From positions 2,542,001 to 2,606,000 of the forward strand of contig CBDAQR010000003.1 of assembly GCA_965199055.1 (NCBI GenBank): a stretch of 64,000 nucleotides of DNA, written 5' to 3'. Numbering within the stretch: position 1 is the stretch's first letter; each line of letters opens with the position of its first letter. This stretch comes from CBDAQR01 sp965199055. GTDB taxonomy: Bacteria > Pseudomonadota > Gammaproteobacteria > Pseudomonadales > Halieaceae. Below are positions 1 through 8,564 of the stretch, in pieces. The notes beneath the pieces are model-generated. The model worked only from the letters and a program-made list of their open reading frames with translations, was not told the DNA's origin and searched no databases. The position numbers were made by a program, and so were the translations under genes.

Positions 1-54
1 GTAAGCGGCATGCTGGAAGAATTTATTCGAGGATACAGTGATAGTGATGAATAA
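1..54 (+). CDS. lptD: LPS-assembly protein LptD, C-terminal end (partial)
   Basis: Frame 1 is open from the window edge to the TAA at 52-54 and encodes 17 residues ending GYSDSDE. The segment EEFIRGY resembles the last strand of LptD, the outer-membrane beta-barrel that inserts lipopolysaccharide, and lptD normally sits directly upstream of surA. The stop overlaps the surA start region, which suggests co-transcription. Only the extreme tail is visible, so the identification rests mainly on gene order. Confidence 0.6.
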   Translation, partial: VSGMLEEFIRGYSDSDE

Positions 55-1327
55 ACTCCTGGATATGGGAAGGTGGTTACTGCTGAGCCTGACGCTCGCC
101 GCCCCAACAGGATGGGCGGAAACCATACTGCTTGACTCTGTGGTGGCCATCGTCGAAGACGACGTCATTATGGCGAGCGAATTGCGCGACCGTATGCAGA
201 TACTAAAGAACAACCTGGAAGCCCAGGGCCGGCAGCTGCCCCCGGACGACGTGATGGTGCGCGAGACGCTGGACCGCTTGATTCTGGAGAGCATCCAGAT
301 CCAGAAAGGTCGCCGCGCGGGCGTGCGCATTAGTGACGCGCAGCTAAACTCTGCGCTCAATCGCATCGCCGCCCAGCGCCGTATGACACTGGACCAGTTT
401 CGCCAGGGCCTGGAGGCCGAGGGAGAGTCCTACCAGGCCATGCGCGAGAACGTGCGGCAAGAGCTGATTATTCAGCGAGTACAGGGCGGCAACGTTAGCC
501 AGCGCATTCAGATTAGCGACGAGGAAATCGACAACTTCATCGAGTCTGAAGAGGGTCGCGCGATGATGTCGGAGGAGTACCACCTGGTGCATGCGCTGTT
601 GCCGGTCGCCACCGACGTAACTCCACAGCAGGAAGACAGCATCAAGGCCTATGTCGACGACTTGTACGACCGTATCGTGGGTGGCGAGACATTCGAGTCG
701 GTCATTAGCAGCAGCGGCGGTGAGTTTACGTTCCAGGGCGGTGATCTGGGCTGGCGCAAGCGCGATGACCTGCCAAGCCTGTTCGCCGATGTCGCTCCAA
801 ACCTGGAGGTGAACCAAACCTCGGAACCGATTCGCAGCCCCAGCGGCTACCACCTGATCTATCTGGCAGAGAAGCGCGGTGGATCCATGGTTATCCAGCA
901 AACCCATGTCCGGCACATCCTGCTCAAGCCCTCCGCCATTCGCACCAACGAGGAAACCCAGGCCCTGGCGGCAGATTTGCGCGCCGAGATTCTCGCCGAT
1001 GATAATTTTGAGGAATTGGCGCGGGAATTTTCTGAAGATATCGGATCTGCCCAGGAAGGCGGTGATCTGGGCTGGACCAGCCCGGGGCAGATGGTGGCTG
1101 AGTTCGAAAATGTCATGGACTCCACCGAGGTCAACGACGTCTCGCAGCCTTTCCAGAGCCAGTTTGGCTGGCATATCCTGCAGCCGCTGGAAAGACGCCA
1201 GGAAGACGTATCTGCTACCGTGATTCGTAATCGGGCCGGCGATGTCCTGCACAAGCGCAAGTACCAGGAAGAACTGGATGCCTGGCTGCGCAAGATACGC
1301 GACGAGGCCTTCGTCGACATCAAGTAG
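47..1327 (+). CDS. surA: Periplasmic chaperone and peptidyl-prolyl isomerase SurA
   Basis: SurA escorts unfolded outer-membrane proteins, including LptD, through the periplasm. The protein has about 426 residues, as usual for the family. An N-terminal signal peptide (MNKLLDMGRWLLLSL, cleavage near GWAE) is followed by the SurA N-domain, with VVAIVEDDVIMASEL near its beginning, and two parvulin domains at roughly residues 180-280 (ending GYHLIYL) and 288-390 (HVRHILLK to FGWHIL). The ATG at 47 was chosen; in-frame GTGs at 38 and 44 lie closer to the AGGA at 30-33 and are possible starts. pdxA follows 6 nt downstream. Confidence 0.96.
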   Translation: MNKLLDMGRWLLLSLTLAAPTGWAETILLDSVVAIVEDDVIMASELRDRMQILKNNLEAQGRQLPPDDVMVRETLDRLILESIQIQKGRRAGVRISDAQLNSALNRIAAQRRMTLDQFRQGLEAEGESYQAMRENVRQELIIQRVQGGNVSQRIQISDEEIDNFIESEEGRAMMSEEYHLVHALLPVATDVTPQQEDSIKAYVDDLYDRIVGGETFESVISSSGGEFTFQGGDLGWRKRDDLPSLFADVAPNLEVNQTSEPIRSPSGYHLIYLAEKRGGSMVIQQTHVRHILLKPSAIRTNEETQALAADLRAEILADDNFEELAREFSEDIGSAQEGGDLGWTSPGQMVAEFENVMDSTEVNDVSQPFQSQFGWHILQPLERRQEDVSATVIRNRAGDVLHKRKYQEELDAWLRKIRDEAFVDIK

Positions 1328-1333
1328 GTTCCC

Positions 1334-2323
1334 ATGACCACGCTGCGTCTCGCTCTAAGCACCGGAGAACCCGCGGGAATAGGGCCAGACCTGGCAGTGC
1401 AGCTGGCCCAGAAAGCCCGTGCCGAGGAGTTAGTAGTCCTGTGCGAGCCGGCCCTGCTGATAGAGCGGGCCCGCTTACTCAGGCTTCCGCTCACGCTGCG
1501 TGAATTCGATGCAACCGCTCCAGCACGACCCAGTGCAGCCGGTGAGATTTGCGTATTGCCCATTGAATTGGCGCAGGCCTGCGAACCCGGACGGCTCAAC
1601 CCGGCCAACGCCAGTTACGTACTGGCGATGCTCAGCCGCGCCGTCGACGGCTGCATGGACGGCAGCTTCGACGCCATGGTGACCGCACCCGTACAGAAAT
1701 CGGTCATCAATGACGCAGGCATCGCATTCACCGGCCACACGGAATTCCTGGCCGAGGCAACTGGCACCGATCAGGTCGTCATGTTGCTGGCCTGCGAACA
1801 GATGCGCGTTGCTCTGTTAACCACGCACCTCCCATTGGCAAATGTGCCAAGCGCTGTGACCACTGAGCTGCTGGAACGCGTCATCACTACGCTGCAACGC
1901 GATCTGGTCAGTCGTTTTGGAATTAATGATCCCAGCATCGCCGTTCTGGGACTCAACCCGCATGCTGGCGAATCCGGACATATGGGCCGCGAAGAAATCG
2001 ACGTCATCATTCCCTGCCTGGAGCGTCTACGCGAACAGGGCTTGCAACTGGTGGGGCCACTACCGGCTGACACTGCATTCGCCCCCCGCGTGCTGGAGCA
2101 AGCCGACGCCATATTGGCGATGTATCACGACCAGGGTTTGCCCGTACTAAAGTACGCAGGCTTCGGCGCCGCAGTGAACATTACGCTGGGTTTACCTATC
2201 GTGCGCACCTCGGTGGACCACGGCACGGCCCTGGATCTGGCCGGTACCGGTAAGGCTGACGTGAGCAGCCTGGAATACGCAACGCATTGTGCTGCGGCAC
2301 TGGCCAGAGGCGTCACCCCTTGA
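1334..2323 (+). CDS. pdxA: 4-hydroxythreonine-4-phosphate dehydrogenase
   Basis: PdxA oxidises 4-phosphohydroxy-L-threonine with NAD in the DXP-dependent pathway to pyridoxal 5'-phosphate. The 329-residue length matches the family. Visible landmarks are the N-terminal STGEPAGIGPD, the metal-ligand histidines in GHTEFLAE, NPHAGE and MYHDQGLPVLKY, and the C-terminal VRTSVDHGTALDLAG. It sits between surA and rsmA in the order standard for gammaproteobacteria, and its TGA stop overlaps the proposed TTG start of rsmA. Confidence 0.97.
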   Translation: MTTLRLALSTGEPAGIGPDLAVQLAQKARAEELVVLCEPALLIERARLLRLPLTLREFDATAPARPSAAGEICVLPIELAQACEPGRLNPANASYVLAMLSRAVDGCMDGSFDAMVTAPVQKSVINDAGIAFTGHTEFLAEATGTDQVVMLLACEQMRVALLTTHLPLANVPSAVTTELLERVITTLQRDLVSRFGINDPSIAVLGLNPHAGESGHMGREEIDVIIPCLERLREQGLQLVGPLPADTAFAPRVLEQADAILAMYHDQGLPVLKYAGFGAAVNITLGLPIVRTSVDHGTALDLAGTGKADVSSLEYATHCAAALARGVTP

Positions 2324-3099
2324 AACAGCATCGCGCCCGCAAGCGATTCGGGCAAAATTTTCTCACCGATTCGGGCATCATCGGTCGCATCGGGCGGGCT
2401 ATTCAACCACGCCCCGATCAGCATCTGGTCGAGATTGGCCCGGGCCAGGGCGCCCTCACCCGCGAGCTGGCCAGCGCAGAATGTCGAATGGATGTGATCG
2501 AACTGGACCGAGACCTGGTGCCGGTACTGGAGGAAGAGTTCGGCGCTGCAATTTGCGTTCACGCCGCAGACGCCCTCAAGTTTGATTTCGCCAGTTTGCG
2601 CCGCGATGAACGTCCACTGCGACTGGTGGGCAATCTGCCCTACAACATTTCAACACCACTCATATTCCATCTGCTGGAGTTTGCAGACATCATCGAAGAT
2701 ATGCATTTCATATTGCAGTTGGAGGTGGTCAATCGCATGGCAGCAGAACCGGGTGGCAAAGCCTGGGGAAAGCTGGGCGTAATGACCCAGTATCGCTGCG
2801 AGGTGGATGCGTTGTTTCAGGTGCCGCCGGAAGCGTTTTCACCGCCACCCAAGGTGCAGTCCGCCATCGTACGGCTACGGCCCCGTAAAAGTATGCACGA
2901 CAGCCTTCGCGAGCAACGACTGCGCAGAGTCGTGACGGCCGCTTTCGCCCAGCGCCGAAAAACCCTGCGCAATAACTTGCGAGATCTGATTGACGTGCAA
3001 CAATTGGAAGCGTTGCAGATATCCCCTAGTGCCAGGGCCGAAACCCTGAGTCTGCAGCAGTTTCTTGCGATCAGTGATCTGCTGGAAGACCGGGAATAA
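2320..3099 (+). CDS. rsmA: 16S rRNA (adenine1518-N6/adenine1519-N6)-dimethyltransferase
   Basis: RsmA (KsgA) dimethylates two adjacent adenines in the 3'-terminal hairpin of 16S rRNA during 30S maturation. Motifs: the N-terminal ARKRFGQNFL, the SAM-binding LVEIGPGQGALT, and the catalytic motif NLPYNIST followed by FHLLEFAD. The open frame extends upstream to 2287, but homology begins at KQHRARKRF. I therefore place the start at the TTG at 2320, which overlaps the pdxA stop (TTGA) and gives 259 residues. The frequently linked apaG is not present before apaH. Confidence 0.95.
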   Translation: MKQHRARKRFGQNFLTDSGIIGRIGRAIQPRPDQHLVEIGPGQGALTRELASAECRMDVIELDRDLVPVLEEEFGAAICVHAADALKFDFASLRRDERPLRLVGNLPYNISTPLIFHLLEFADIIEDMHFILQLEVVNRMAAEPGGKAWGKLGVMTQYRCEVDALFQVPPEAFSPPPKVQSAIVRLRPRKSMHDSLREQRLRRVVTAAFAQRRKTLRNNLRDLIDVQQLEALQISPSARAETLSLQQFLAISDLLEDRE

Positions 3100-3116
3100 G
3101 AAGCAAAGGCGGAGAG

Positions 3117-3932
3117 ATGGCCACATACGCGGTGGGCGATATCCAGGGTTGTCTGGGTCCCCTCAAGCACCTGCTCAAGCAGGCAAACTTCGACTGGAAA
3201 AAAGACACTCTCTGGGTGGTGGGGGATATTGTTAATCGGGGGCCTGATTCACTCAAGGCGCTGCGCTATCTCTACAAGCATCGAGACAGCGTGGTGTGTG
3301 TGCTCGGCAACCACGACCTGCACCTACTGGCGGTGGCCAATGGACTGCGTCGGCCCAGCCGCTCTGACACGTTGGACAAAATTCTGGAAGCACACGATCG
3401 CGATGAGTTGCTGCGCTGGCTGCGACATCGGCCGCTGCTGCATACAGAAGGCGATTACACGATGGTGCACGCCGGTATTCCGCATATATGGAATCTGGAG
3501 CAGGCCCAGGAATATGCGAACGAGGTGGAGGCGGCTCTGCGTGGCCCCGAGTGGCGCAAGTTTCTCGCACGCATGTACGGCAATACGCCCAGACGCTGGA
3601 ACGATGCTCTGGTAGGGTACCCGCGCCTGCGCACCATCACCAACTACCTGACACGGATGCGCTTTGTCTACGCCAATGGCCAGCTGGACCTCAAGAGCAA
3701 AGGTAACCGTCCACTGGAAGGCCGCAAAGTCGCCCCCTGGTTTACCCACGCCGAGCGTGAAACCGGCGAGCAAAAAATTATCTTCGGACACTGGGCCGCC
3801 TTAGAAGGCAAGGTCGACGACGATACACTAATCGCACTGGATACCGGCTGTGTGTGGGGGAACGCCATGACGCTGTACCGGCTCGGTAATGGCAGTAAGA
3901 AGCCCAAGTGGTATCGCTGCGATTGTTCCTGA
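3117..3932 (+). CDS. apaH: Symmetrical bis(5'-nucleosyl)-tetraphosphatase
   Basis: ApaH hydrolyses diadenosine tetraphosphate to two ADP and can remove Np4 caps from RNA. The 271 residues carry the phosphoesterase signature blocks GDIQGCLGPL, GDIVNRGPDSL and GNHDLHL, followed by the metal-binding histidine in MVHAGIP and, near the C-terminus, FGHWAALEGK. The gene starts 17 nt after rsmA, behind GGAGAG. In many gammaproteobacteria apaG lies between the two; here it is absent. Confidence 0.96.
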   Translation: MATYAVGDIQGCLGPLKHLLKQANFDWKKDTLWVVGDIVNRGPDSLKALRYLYKHRDSVVCVLGNHDLHLLAVANGLRRPSRSDTLDKILEAHDRDELLRWLRHRPLLHTEGDYTMVHAGIPHIWNLEQAQEYANEVEAALRGPEWRKFLARMYGNTPRRWNDALVGYPRLRTITNYLTRMRFVYANGQLDLKSKGNRPLEGRKVAPWFTHAERETGEQKIIFGHWAALEGKVDDDTLIALDTGCVWGNAMTLYRLGNGSKKPKWYRCDCS

Positions 3933-3943
3933 ATGAGTAAGCC

Positions 3944-5044
3944 ATGGACATATACCTGGTAGGCGGCGCGGTACGCGACGACCTGTTGCAACTACCGGTG
4001 AAGGAACGGGACTGGGTGGTCGTCGGTGCCACCCCCGAGGAGATGCAGTCACTGGGATACCGGCAGGTAGGTAAAGATTTTCCCGTTTACCTGCACCCCG
4101 AGACCAAAGAGGAGTACGCGCTGGCTCGTACCGAGCGCAAATCCGGCCAGGGCCACACCGGCTTCAGCTGCAACTCCGATCCCAGCGTCACCCTCGAGGA
4201 AGACCTGTCGCGCCGTGATCTGACGATTAACGCCATCGCACGAGACAGTGACGGCAAACTGATCGACCCTTATGGCGGGCTGGCGGACCTGAAAGCGGGT
4301 GTTCTGCGGCATGTGTCGCCGGCATTCACGGAAGATCCGCTGCGGGTTCTCCGGGTCGCCCGCTTTCAGGCGCGTTTTGCCCACCTCAATTTCACCATTC
4401 ATGAATCGACTCTCGCGCTAATGCGGGACATCGCTAGCAGCGGCGAACTCGAGCTCCTGCCCAATGAACGAACCTGGCGAGAGCTGGAGAAGGCGCTGGT
4501 GGAAGCGTCGCCAGTTGCGTTCTTCTCGAGCCTCCAGGCCAGCGCTGCGCTTGCTGTGTTGATGCCAGAGATCGAAACACACTCGCAGTGTTGGCAGAAG
4601 CTTTCCGGCATGTGCCTCGATGGCAGCAACGCAGAAATCCGCTTTGCTGCCATGCTGGCCGATATGCCTGTGGTTGAGGTGAAATCTTTGTGTGCCCGGC
4701 TGCGCCCGCCGAAGCGATTCAGCGAATTGGCCCAGCTTTGCAGCGAACACGCCGCGCACTTCGAGCCCGCCGCGGGAGCTGATGCAGCCGAATGGCTTAA
4801 GCTGCTTGAAGCAACCGATGCCTTCCGTCGGGCGGAGCGCTTTGCCGATTTCGTCCAGGCTAGTGTCCTGGCACATCCCAACGCCGGCCCGATTGGCGAA
4901 CACCTACAGCAGGCCCGCGAAGCGGCGGCGGCCGTCGATATTCGCAGCCTGGCCAGCGAAGACATTAGCGGGCGCGAGTTGGGTCTCAAGCTTCGCTCGA
5001 TGAGACAAGAAGCCATTCAACAATGGCTGGGTGAGCACTTATGA
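3944..5044 (+). CDS. cca: CCA-adding tRNA nucleotidyltransferase
   Basis: Adds or repairs the 3'-CCA end of tRNAs without a nucleic acid template. The class II nucleotidyltransferase head is clear: YLVGGAVRDDLL, the metal-binding DWVVVG region, ARTERKSGQGHTGF, RRDLTINAIA and EDPLRVLRVARF. With 366 residues it is shorter than the enterobacterial enzyme of about 412, and no HD phosphohydrolase motif is visible at the C-terminus, so it should lack the associated phosphatase activities. It overlaps the following FolM-like gene by 4 nt (ATGA). Confidence 0.95.
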   Translation: MDIYLVGGAVRDDLLQLPVKERDWVVVGATPEEMQSLGYRQVGKDFPVYLHPETKEEYALARTERKSGQGHTGFSCNSDPSVTLEEDLSRRDLTINAIARDSDGKLIDPYGGLADLKAGVLRHVSPAFTEDPLRVLRVARFQARFAHLNFTIHESTLALMRDIASSGELELLPNERTWRELEKALVEASPVAFFSSLQASAALAVLMPEIETHSQCWQKLSGMCLDGSNAEIRFAAMLADMPVVEVKSLCARLRPPKRFSELAQLCSEHAAHFEPAAGADAAEWLKLLEATDAFRRAERFADFVQASVLAHPNAGPIGEHLQQAREAAAAVDIRSLASEDISGRELGLKLRSMRQEAIQQWLGEHL

Positions 5045-5784
5045 GCACATCGAGCATTCTAATCACCGGCGGTGCACGTCGCATCGGCGCCGAGATCGCG
5101 CGTCGTTTACATCACGAAGGCCTCGATATTGCGCTGCATTACATGCGTTCAGCGGATGAGGCAGAACTGCTGCAGGCCGAGCTGAACCAGCAGCGCGAAA
5201 ACTCGTGCCGCCTGTACCGGGCCGATTTAGCGTCACCGCCAGACCTGGCGAAGCTGTGCGACCTTGTGATGGCCGCGGAAACAGCTCTGGCCGGGCTGGT
5301 GAATAACGCCTCCGTCTATGAAAAGCTCAGTAGCAGCGAGGCCCAATCATCGGATTGGGACCGCATAGTCGCCACCAATCTGCAGGCGCCCTGGGAGCTG
5401 AGTCGTCAGCTGCAGCCGACCTTGGCACAAAACGGTGGCGCGATCATCAATATCCTCGACGCGCACAGCCAGTTTCACCAACGCGGTTATTCGCTTTACG
5501 ATCTCAGCAAGAATGCCCTGACCTCGCTCACGCGCAGTCTCGCGGTAGAGTTTGCCCCGAAGGTACGCGTCAATGGCGTGGCGCCGGGCGCTATCCTGTG
5601 GCCGGAAGACCCGGAGGGCGAACATCACAGCGGCGATCAACAGAGCTTCCTCGCGCGCATACCCATGCAGCGCCTGGGCGACCCAGCGGACATTGCCAGC
5701 GCGGTTCATTTCCTACTCTGCAGTGCGCCCTATGTCACTGGGCAGGTATTGGCCGTGGATGGTGGCCGCTCTATCGGCGCCTAG
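5041..5784 (+). CDS. folM: Pteridine reductase, FolM-like SDR
   Basis: Short-chain dehydrogenase of 247 residues with the N-terminal dinucleotide motif TGGARRIGAEIA, the arginine-containing form typical of pteridine reductases (PTR1/FolM). Other motifs are NNAS and the catalytic YxxxK as YDLSKNALTSL, plus the C-terminal VTGQVLAVDGG. It probably reduces dihydrofolate or dihydromonapterin. It overlaps cca by 4 nt, and its TAG shares the palindrome CTAG at 5781-5784 with the convergent folK stop. Nearby folK and folB support a pterin role. Confidence 0.85.
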   Translation: MSTSSILITGGARRIGAEIARRLHHEGLDIALHYMRSADEAELLQAELNQQRENSCRLYRADLASPPDLAKLCDLVMAAETALAGLVNNASVYEKLSSSEAQSSDWDRIVATNLQAPWELSRQLQPTLAQNGGAIINILDAHSQFHQRGYSLYDLSKNALTSLTRSLAVEFAPKVRVNGVAPGAILWPEDPEGEHHSGDQQSFLARIPMQRLGDPADIASAVHFLLCSAPYVTGQVLAVDGGRSIGA

Positions 5785-6284
5785 AGCTCTCGCCCGCGCC
5801 AATGCAGGCGAACCCTTCTTAGCGGCTGGGAAGCATCCGGGTAGGCTGCCCACATCGCCGCATAATCATCGCCAGTAATGGGATGCCTGTCGTCGGGCGC
5901 GAGCTCGGCCAAGGGCCGCAGTACAAATGCGTTGTGTTCGATCTCCTCGCGAGGCAACTGAACGCCTTCGATCAGCCCCACGTTATCGCCATAGGTCAAA
6001 AGATCGATATCGAGTGTGCGGGCGCTATAGCGCGTTGCATCGCGCGGTCGCCCCATTCGGTATTCGAGCTCGCGCAACTGACCCGCCAGCGCGCCCACCG
6101 ACAACGCCGTTTCAATTAACACCACTAGATTGAGAAAGGGATCGCCCTCAAAGCCGATTGCGGCACTTTCATAGACCGGCGACAGGCCGACCAAGCCGTA
6201 ACTGTCGTCCAGCGCATCTAAGCCAGCACCAATATAAGTCTCGCGATCAATATTGCTGCCAATACCCAGGAAGACTCGAGTCAC
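5781..6284 (-). CDS. folK: 2-amino-4-hydroxy-6-hydroxymethyldihydropteridine diphosphokinase
   Basis: HPPK transfers diphosphate from ATP to 6-hydroxymethyl-dihydropterin in folate synthesis. The 167 residues begin VFLGIGSNI and contain LSPVYES, DPFLNLVV, the ATP-binding GRPRDATRYSARTLDIDLL block and the C-terminal LPREEIEHNAFVLRPLAEL. The start is a GTG that overlaps the folB stop (GTGA at 6281-6284), so the two genes are translationally coupled. The order tsaD-folB-folK reads towards folM, and the stops of folK and folM share four bases. Confidence 0.95.
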   Translation of the reverse strand: MTRVFLGIGSNIDRETYIGAGLDALDDSYGLVGLSPVYESAAIGFEGDPFLNLVVLIETALSVGALAGQLRELEYRMGRPRDATRYSARTLDIDLLTYGDNVGLIEGVQLPREEIEHNAFVLRPLAELAPDDRHPITGDDYAAMWAAYPDASQPLRRVRLHWRGREL

Positions 6285-6640
6285 GGCTCAACTGCGCCAC
6301 GTTGCACTTCTACGGCGACATTTTGTGCATCCGCCACCGCCCCGGGCTTGCTCACCTTCAGGCGCAGCCCGGTTACCGGGAAAGTTGTCAGTAGGTCTGC
6401 CGCCAGGTGCTCGGCCAGTGTCTCCAACAACTGAAATTCTCCGCGAATGATAAATGCCTGCACGTGATCACTCACCGCCTGATAATCGACAGCATCAGCG
6501 ATGGATTCGCTAGCAGCTGCGGCCGAAAAGTCCGTTGTCAGCGCCAAGTCGACAAAGAGTGACTGTCGCAGCTTTCGCTCCCAGGGGTGAATACCAATGA
6601 TGGTATCTACCTGCAGGCCTTCGATAAGCACCCTATCCAT
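6281..6640 (-). CDS. folB: Dihydroneopterin aldolase
   Basis: FolB converts dihydroneopterin to 6-hydroxymethyl-dihydropterin and glycolaldehyde. The ATG at 6640 gives 119 residues starting MDRVLIEGLQV, the usual beginning; the frame is open further upstream within tsaD, but that part has no homology. Diagnostic segments are GIHPWERKLRQ and the catalytic lysine region LRLKVSKPGAV near the end. It overlaps the 3' end of tsaD by 8 nt and folK by 4 nt. Confidence 0.94.
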   Translation of the reverse strand: MDRVLIEGLQVDTIIGIHPWERKLRQSLFVDLALTTDFSAAAASESIADAVDYQAVSDHVQAFIIRGEFQLLETLAEHLAADLLTTFPVTGLRLKVSKPGAVADAQNVAVEVQRGAVEP

Positions 6641-7673
6641 TGGCAACGCCCGGCGCTTGCAGTTCCTCCATGGGCCAGCGCGCACGCACAGGCGCATTGT
6701 CGGCATCACGCTCACCCGCGACCAGGCGCTGACACCCCGCAAACGCGATCATGGCGCCATTGTCGGTGCAATAGCGCGGCGCGGGATAGTAGACACGCGC
6801 ACCGATCTTTTGCAGCGCCCGACTGAGGCCCTCGCGCAGCTCGGTATTGGCACTCACCCCACCGGCTATAACCAGGCGGGTCAGCTCCTCCTGCTGCAAT
6901 GCGCGTCGGCATTTGATAATGAGCGTATCGACTACCGCCGATTGGAACGCACAGGCGATATCGGCGCGGGTCTGCTCGTCGACCCCGTCCTTGCCGCCAT
7001 GCTCAGCCACCGTATTGAGGGTATATGTTTTGAGGCCACTGAAACTGAAATCCAGGCCCGGGCGATTCACCATGGGACGCGGAAACTCGAATCGGTCTCG
7101 ATCGCCTGACTCGGCAAGGCGAGCGATATGGGGCCCACCGGGGTATGGTTGCCCCAGCATTTTGGCGGCCTTGTCGAAGGCCTCGCCGGCGGCATCATCC
7201 AGAGACTCGCCGAGCATTTTGTACTCGCCGAGACCATCGACCCGCACTAACTGGGTATGTCCACCCGACACCAATAATGCGACAAAGGGATATTCGGGAG
7301 CGTCGTCCTCTAACATGGGTGCCAGCAAGTGGCCCTCCATGTGATGCACCCCGAGGGCCGGGATTCCCCAGCCCCTGGCAAGGCCACGCGCCAGAGTGGC
7401 GCCCACCATCAGCGCACCGACCAATCCAGGACCGGCCGTGTAGGCGATCGCATCCAGATCCGCTCCTTCCATGCCCGCTTTCTGCAGAACCTCGCGGATG
7501 AGTGGTAGCGTTTTGCGCACATGATCGCGTGATGCCAACTCCGGCACCACGCCACCGTATTCCTCGTGCACAGCCACCTGGCTGTAGAGCGCATCCGCCA
7601 GTAGGCCCTGTTCGCTGTCGAACAGTGCGATTCCCGTCTCGTCGCAGGATGTTTCTATGCCCAGAACCCGCAT
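6633..7673 (-). CDS. tsaD: tRNA N6-adenosine threonylcarbamoyltransferase TsaD
   Basis: TsaD, with TsaB and TsaE, transfers threonylcarbamoyl to A37 of ANN-decoding tRNAs. The ATG at 7673 gives 346 residues starting MRVLGIETSCDETG. It shows the ASKHA fold markers, the iron ligands in HHMEGHLLA, the VSGGHTQLV motif, the SFSGLKT region and, near the C-terminus, YCTDNGAMIAFAG. The frame extends upstream to 7769 without homology. It is divergent from rpsU, the classic arrangement beside the rpsU-dnaG-rpoD operon, and is followed by overlapping folB. Confidence 0.97.
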   Translation of the reverse strand: MRVLGIETSCDETGIALFDSEQGLLADALYSQVAVHEEYGGVVPELASRDHVRKTLPLIREVLQKAGMEGADLDAIAYTAGPGLVGALMVGATLARGLARGWGIPALGVHHMEGHLLAPMLEDDAPEYPFVALLVSGGHTQLVRVDGLGEYKMLGESLDDAAGEAFDKAAKMLGQPYPGGPHIARLAESGDRDRFEFPRPMVNRPGLDFSFSGLKTYTLNTVAEHGGKDGVDEQTRADIACAFQSAVVDTLIIKCRRALQQEELTRLVIAGGVSANTELREGLSRALQKIGARVYYPAPRYCTDNGAMIAFAGCQRLVAGERDADNAPVRARWPMEELQAPGVANG

Positions 7674-7763
7674 GAACCCTCGTCTCCAGCCCCTTTGGGG
7701 CAGTGTGGAGCGCATAATAATTGAGGGCGTCCCGGGACGCCAGTGAAGCCAGCAATATTGCCT

Positions 7764-7792
7764 TTGCAATATAGGGGCGATAGGTATAAACT
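7764..7792 (+). promoter_or_regulatory. Candidate promoter of the rpsU-dnaG-rpoD operon
   Basis: TTGCAA at 7764-7769 and TAAACT at 7787-7792 are 17 bp apart; the overlapping TATAAA at 7785-7790 would give a 15-bp spacer. The pair lies in the 195-bp region between divergent tsaD and rpsU, about 75 nt before the rpsU start. The same region contains the palindrome GCAATATTGC at 7752-7761 and a 5-bp GC stem (CCGCG/CGCGG) near 7815-7829 in the presumed leader. Confidence 0.4.
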
Positions 7793-7868
7793 GCGCGCCC
7801 TTTACCGCTGGACCCCGCGTATTACGCGGCTTTCAGCCAAAACCGAATATGATGACAGGTGAGTGTTA

Positions 7869-8084
7869 ATGCCCCATATCAAGATCAAGGAAAACGAGCC
7901 TTTTGATATTGCTCTGCGTCGCTTCAAGCGCTCCTGCGAAAAAGCAGGCGTCCTCGCTGAAGTTCGCAAGCGTGAGCACTACGAAAAGCCCACGACTGTG
8001 CGTAAGCGCGCTGCCGCTGCCGCTGTGAAGCGTCACGCCAAGAAGATGTCCTGGGAAAACAAGAAGCGCGTTCGTCTCTACTAA
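7869..8084 (+). CDS. rpsU: 30S ribosomal protein S21
   Basis: Small basic ribosomal protein of 71 residues near the platform of the 30S subunit, first gene of the macromolecular synthesis operon. The sequence PHIKIKENEPF, ALRRFKRSCEKAG, REHYEKPTTVRKR and the basic end KKRVRLY is typical. The ATG at 7869, preceded by CAGGTGAG, gives the family N-terminus; the GTG at 7863 in the same frame is less likely. Confidence 0.98.
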   Translation: MPHIKIKENEPFDIALRRFKRSCEKAGVLAEVRKREHYEKPTTVRKRAAAAAVKRHAKKMSWENKKRVRLY

Positions 8085-8095
8085 TCTGTAGAGCC

Positions 8096-8551
8096 ATGAG
8101 CGATTCTTCCCTGAAAGCGACGATTCAGGCTGCCATGAAGGCAGCCATGAAAGCCAAAGACAAACCCCGCCTCCAAACCATTCGCCTGATCCAGGCAGAG
8201 TTTAAGCGTATTGAAGTTGACGAGCGCATCGAAGTGGATGACGCGCGGGCTTTGGCTGTGCTCGACAAAATGGTCAAGCAACGCCGGGATTCTGCCCAGC
8301 AATACTCCGATGCGGGCCGCACGGAACTCGCAGACCAGGAAAACTTCGAAATAGGCATTATCCATGAGTTCCTGCCGGAGCAACTCTCCGAAGACGAGAT
8401 TATCGCCTTGATCGATGAAGCTCTGGCTGGCGTCGACGCCGAGGGTATGCAAGCCATGGGCCCAGTCATGGGTAAGCTCAAGCCCCAGTTGCAGGGCAAA
8501 GCAGACATGGGTCAGGTCAGTCAGCTGGTCAAGCAACGACTGAACGGCTAA
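8096..8551 (+). CDS. GatB/YqeY domain-containing protein
   Basis: A 151-residue YqeY-type protein, a helical domain related to the tail of the GatB amidotransferase subunit. Recognisable segments are the N-terminal AMKAKDKPRLQTIRLIQAEFKRIEV, here cited only for its pattern of basic and amphipathic residues, then MVKQRRDSAQQY, FLPEQLSEDEI and the C-terminal GKADMGQVSQLVKQRL. Its role is uncertain; it may help tRNA-dependent amidation or RNA binding. It lies between rpsU and dnaG in many proteobacteria, here 11 nt after rpsU and 13 nt before dnaG. Confidence 0.92.
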   Translation: MSDSSLKATIQAAMKAAMKAKDKPRLQTIRLIQAEFKRIEVDERIEVDDARALAVLDKMVKQRRDSAQQYSDAGRTELADQENFEIGIIHEFLPEQLSEDEIIALIDEALAGVDAEGMQAMGPVMGKLKPQLQGKADMGQVSQLVKQRLNG

Positions 8552-8564
8552 TCTGTCCAGCTAT

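Noticed and set aside
344..1252. Long minus-strand ORF opposite surA
   Set aside because: It lies entirely within surA on the other strand and has no recognisable domain; it reflects codon bias of the real gene.
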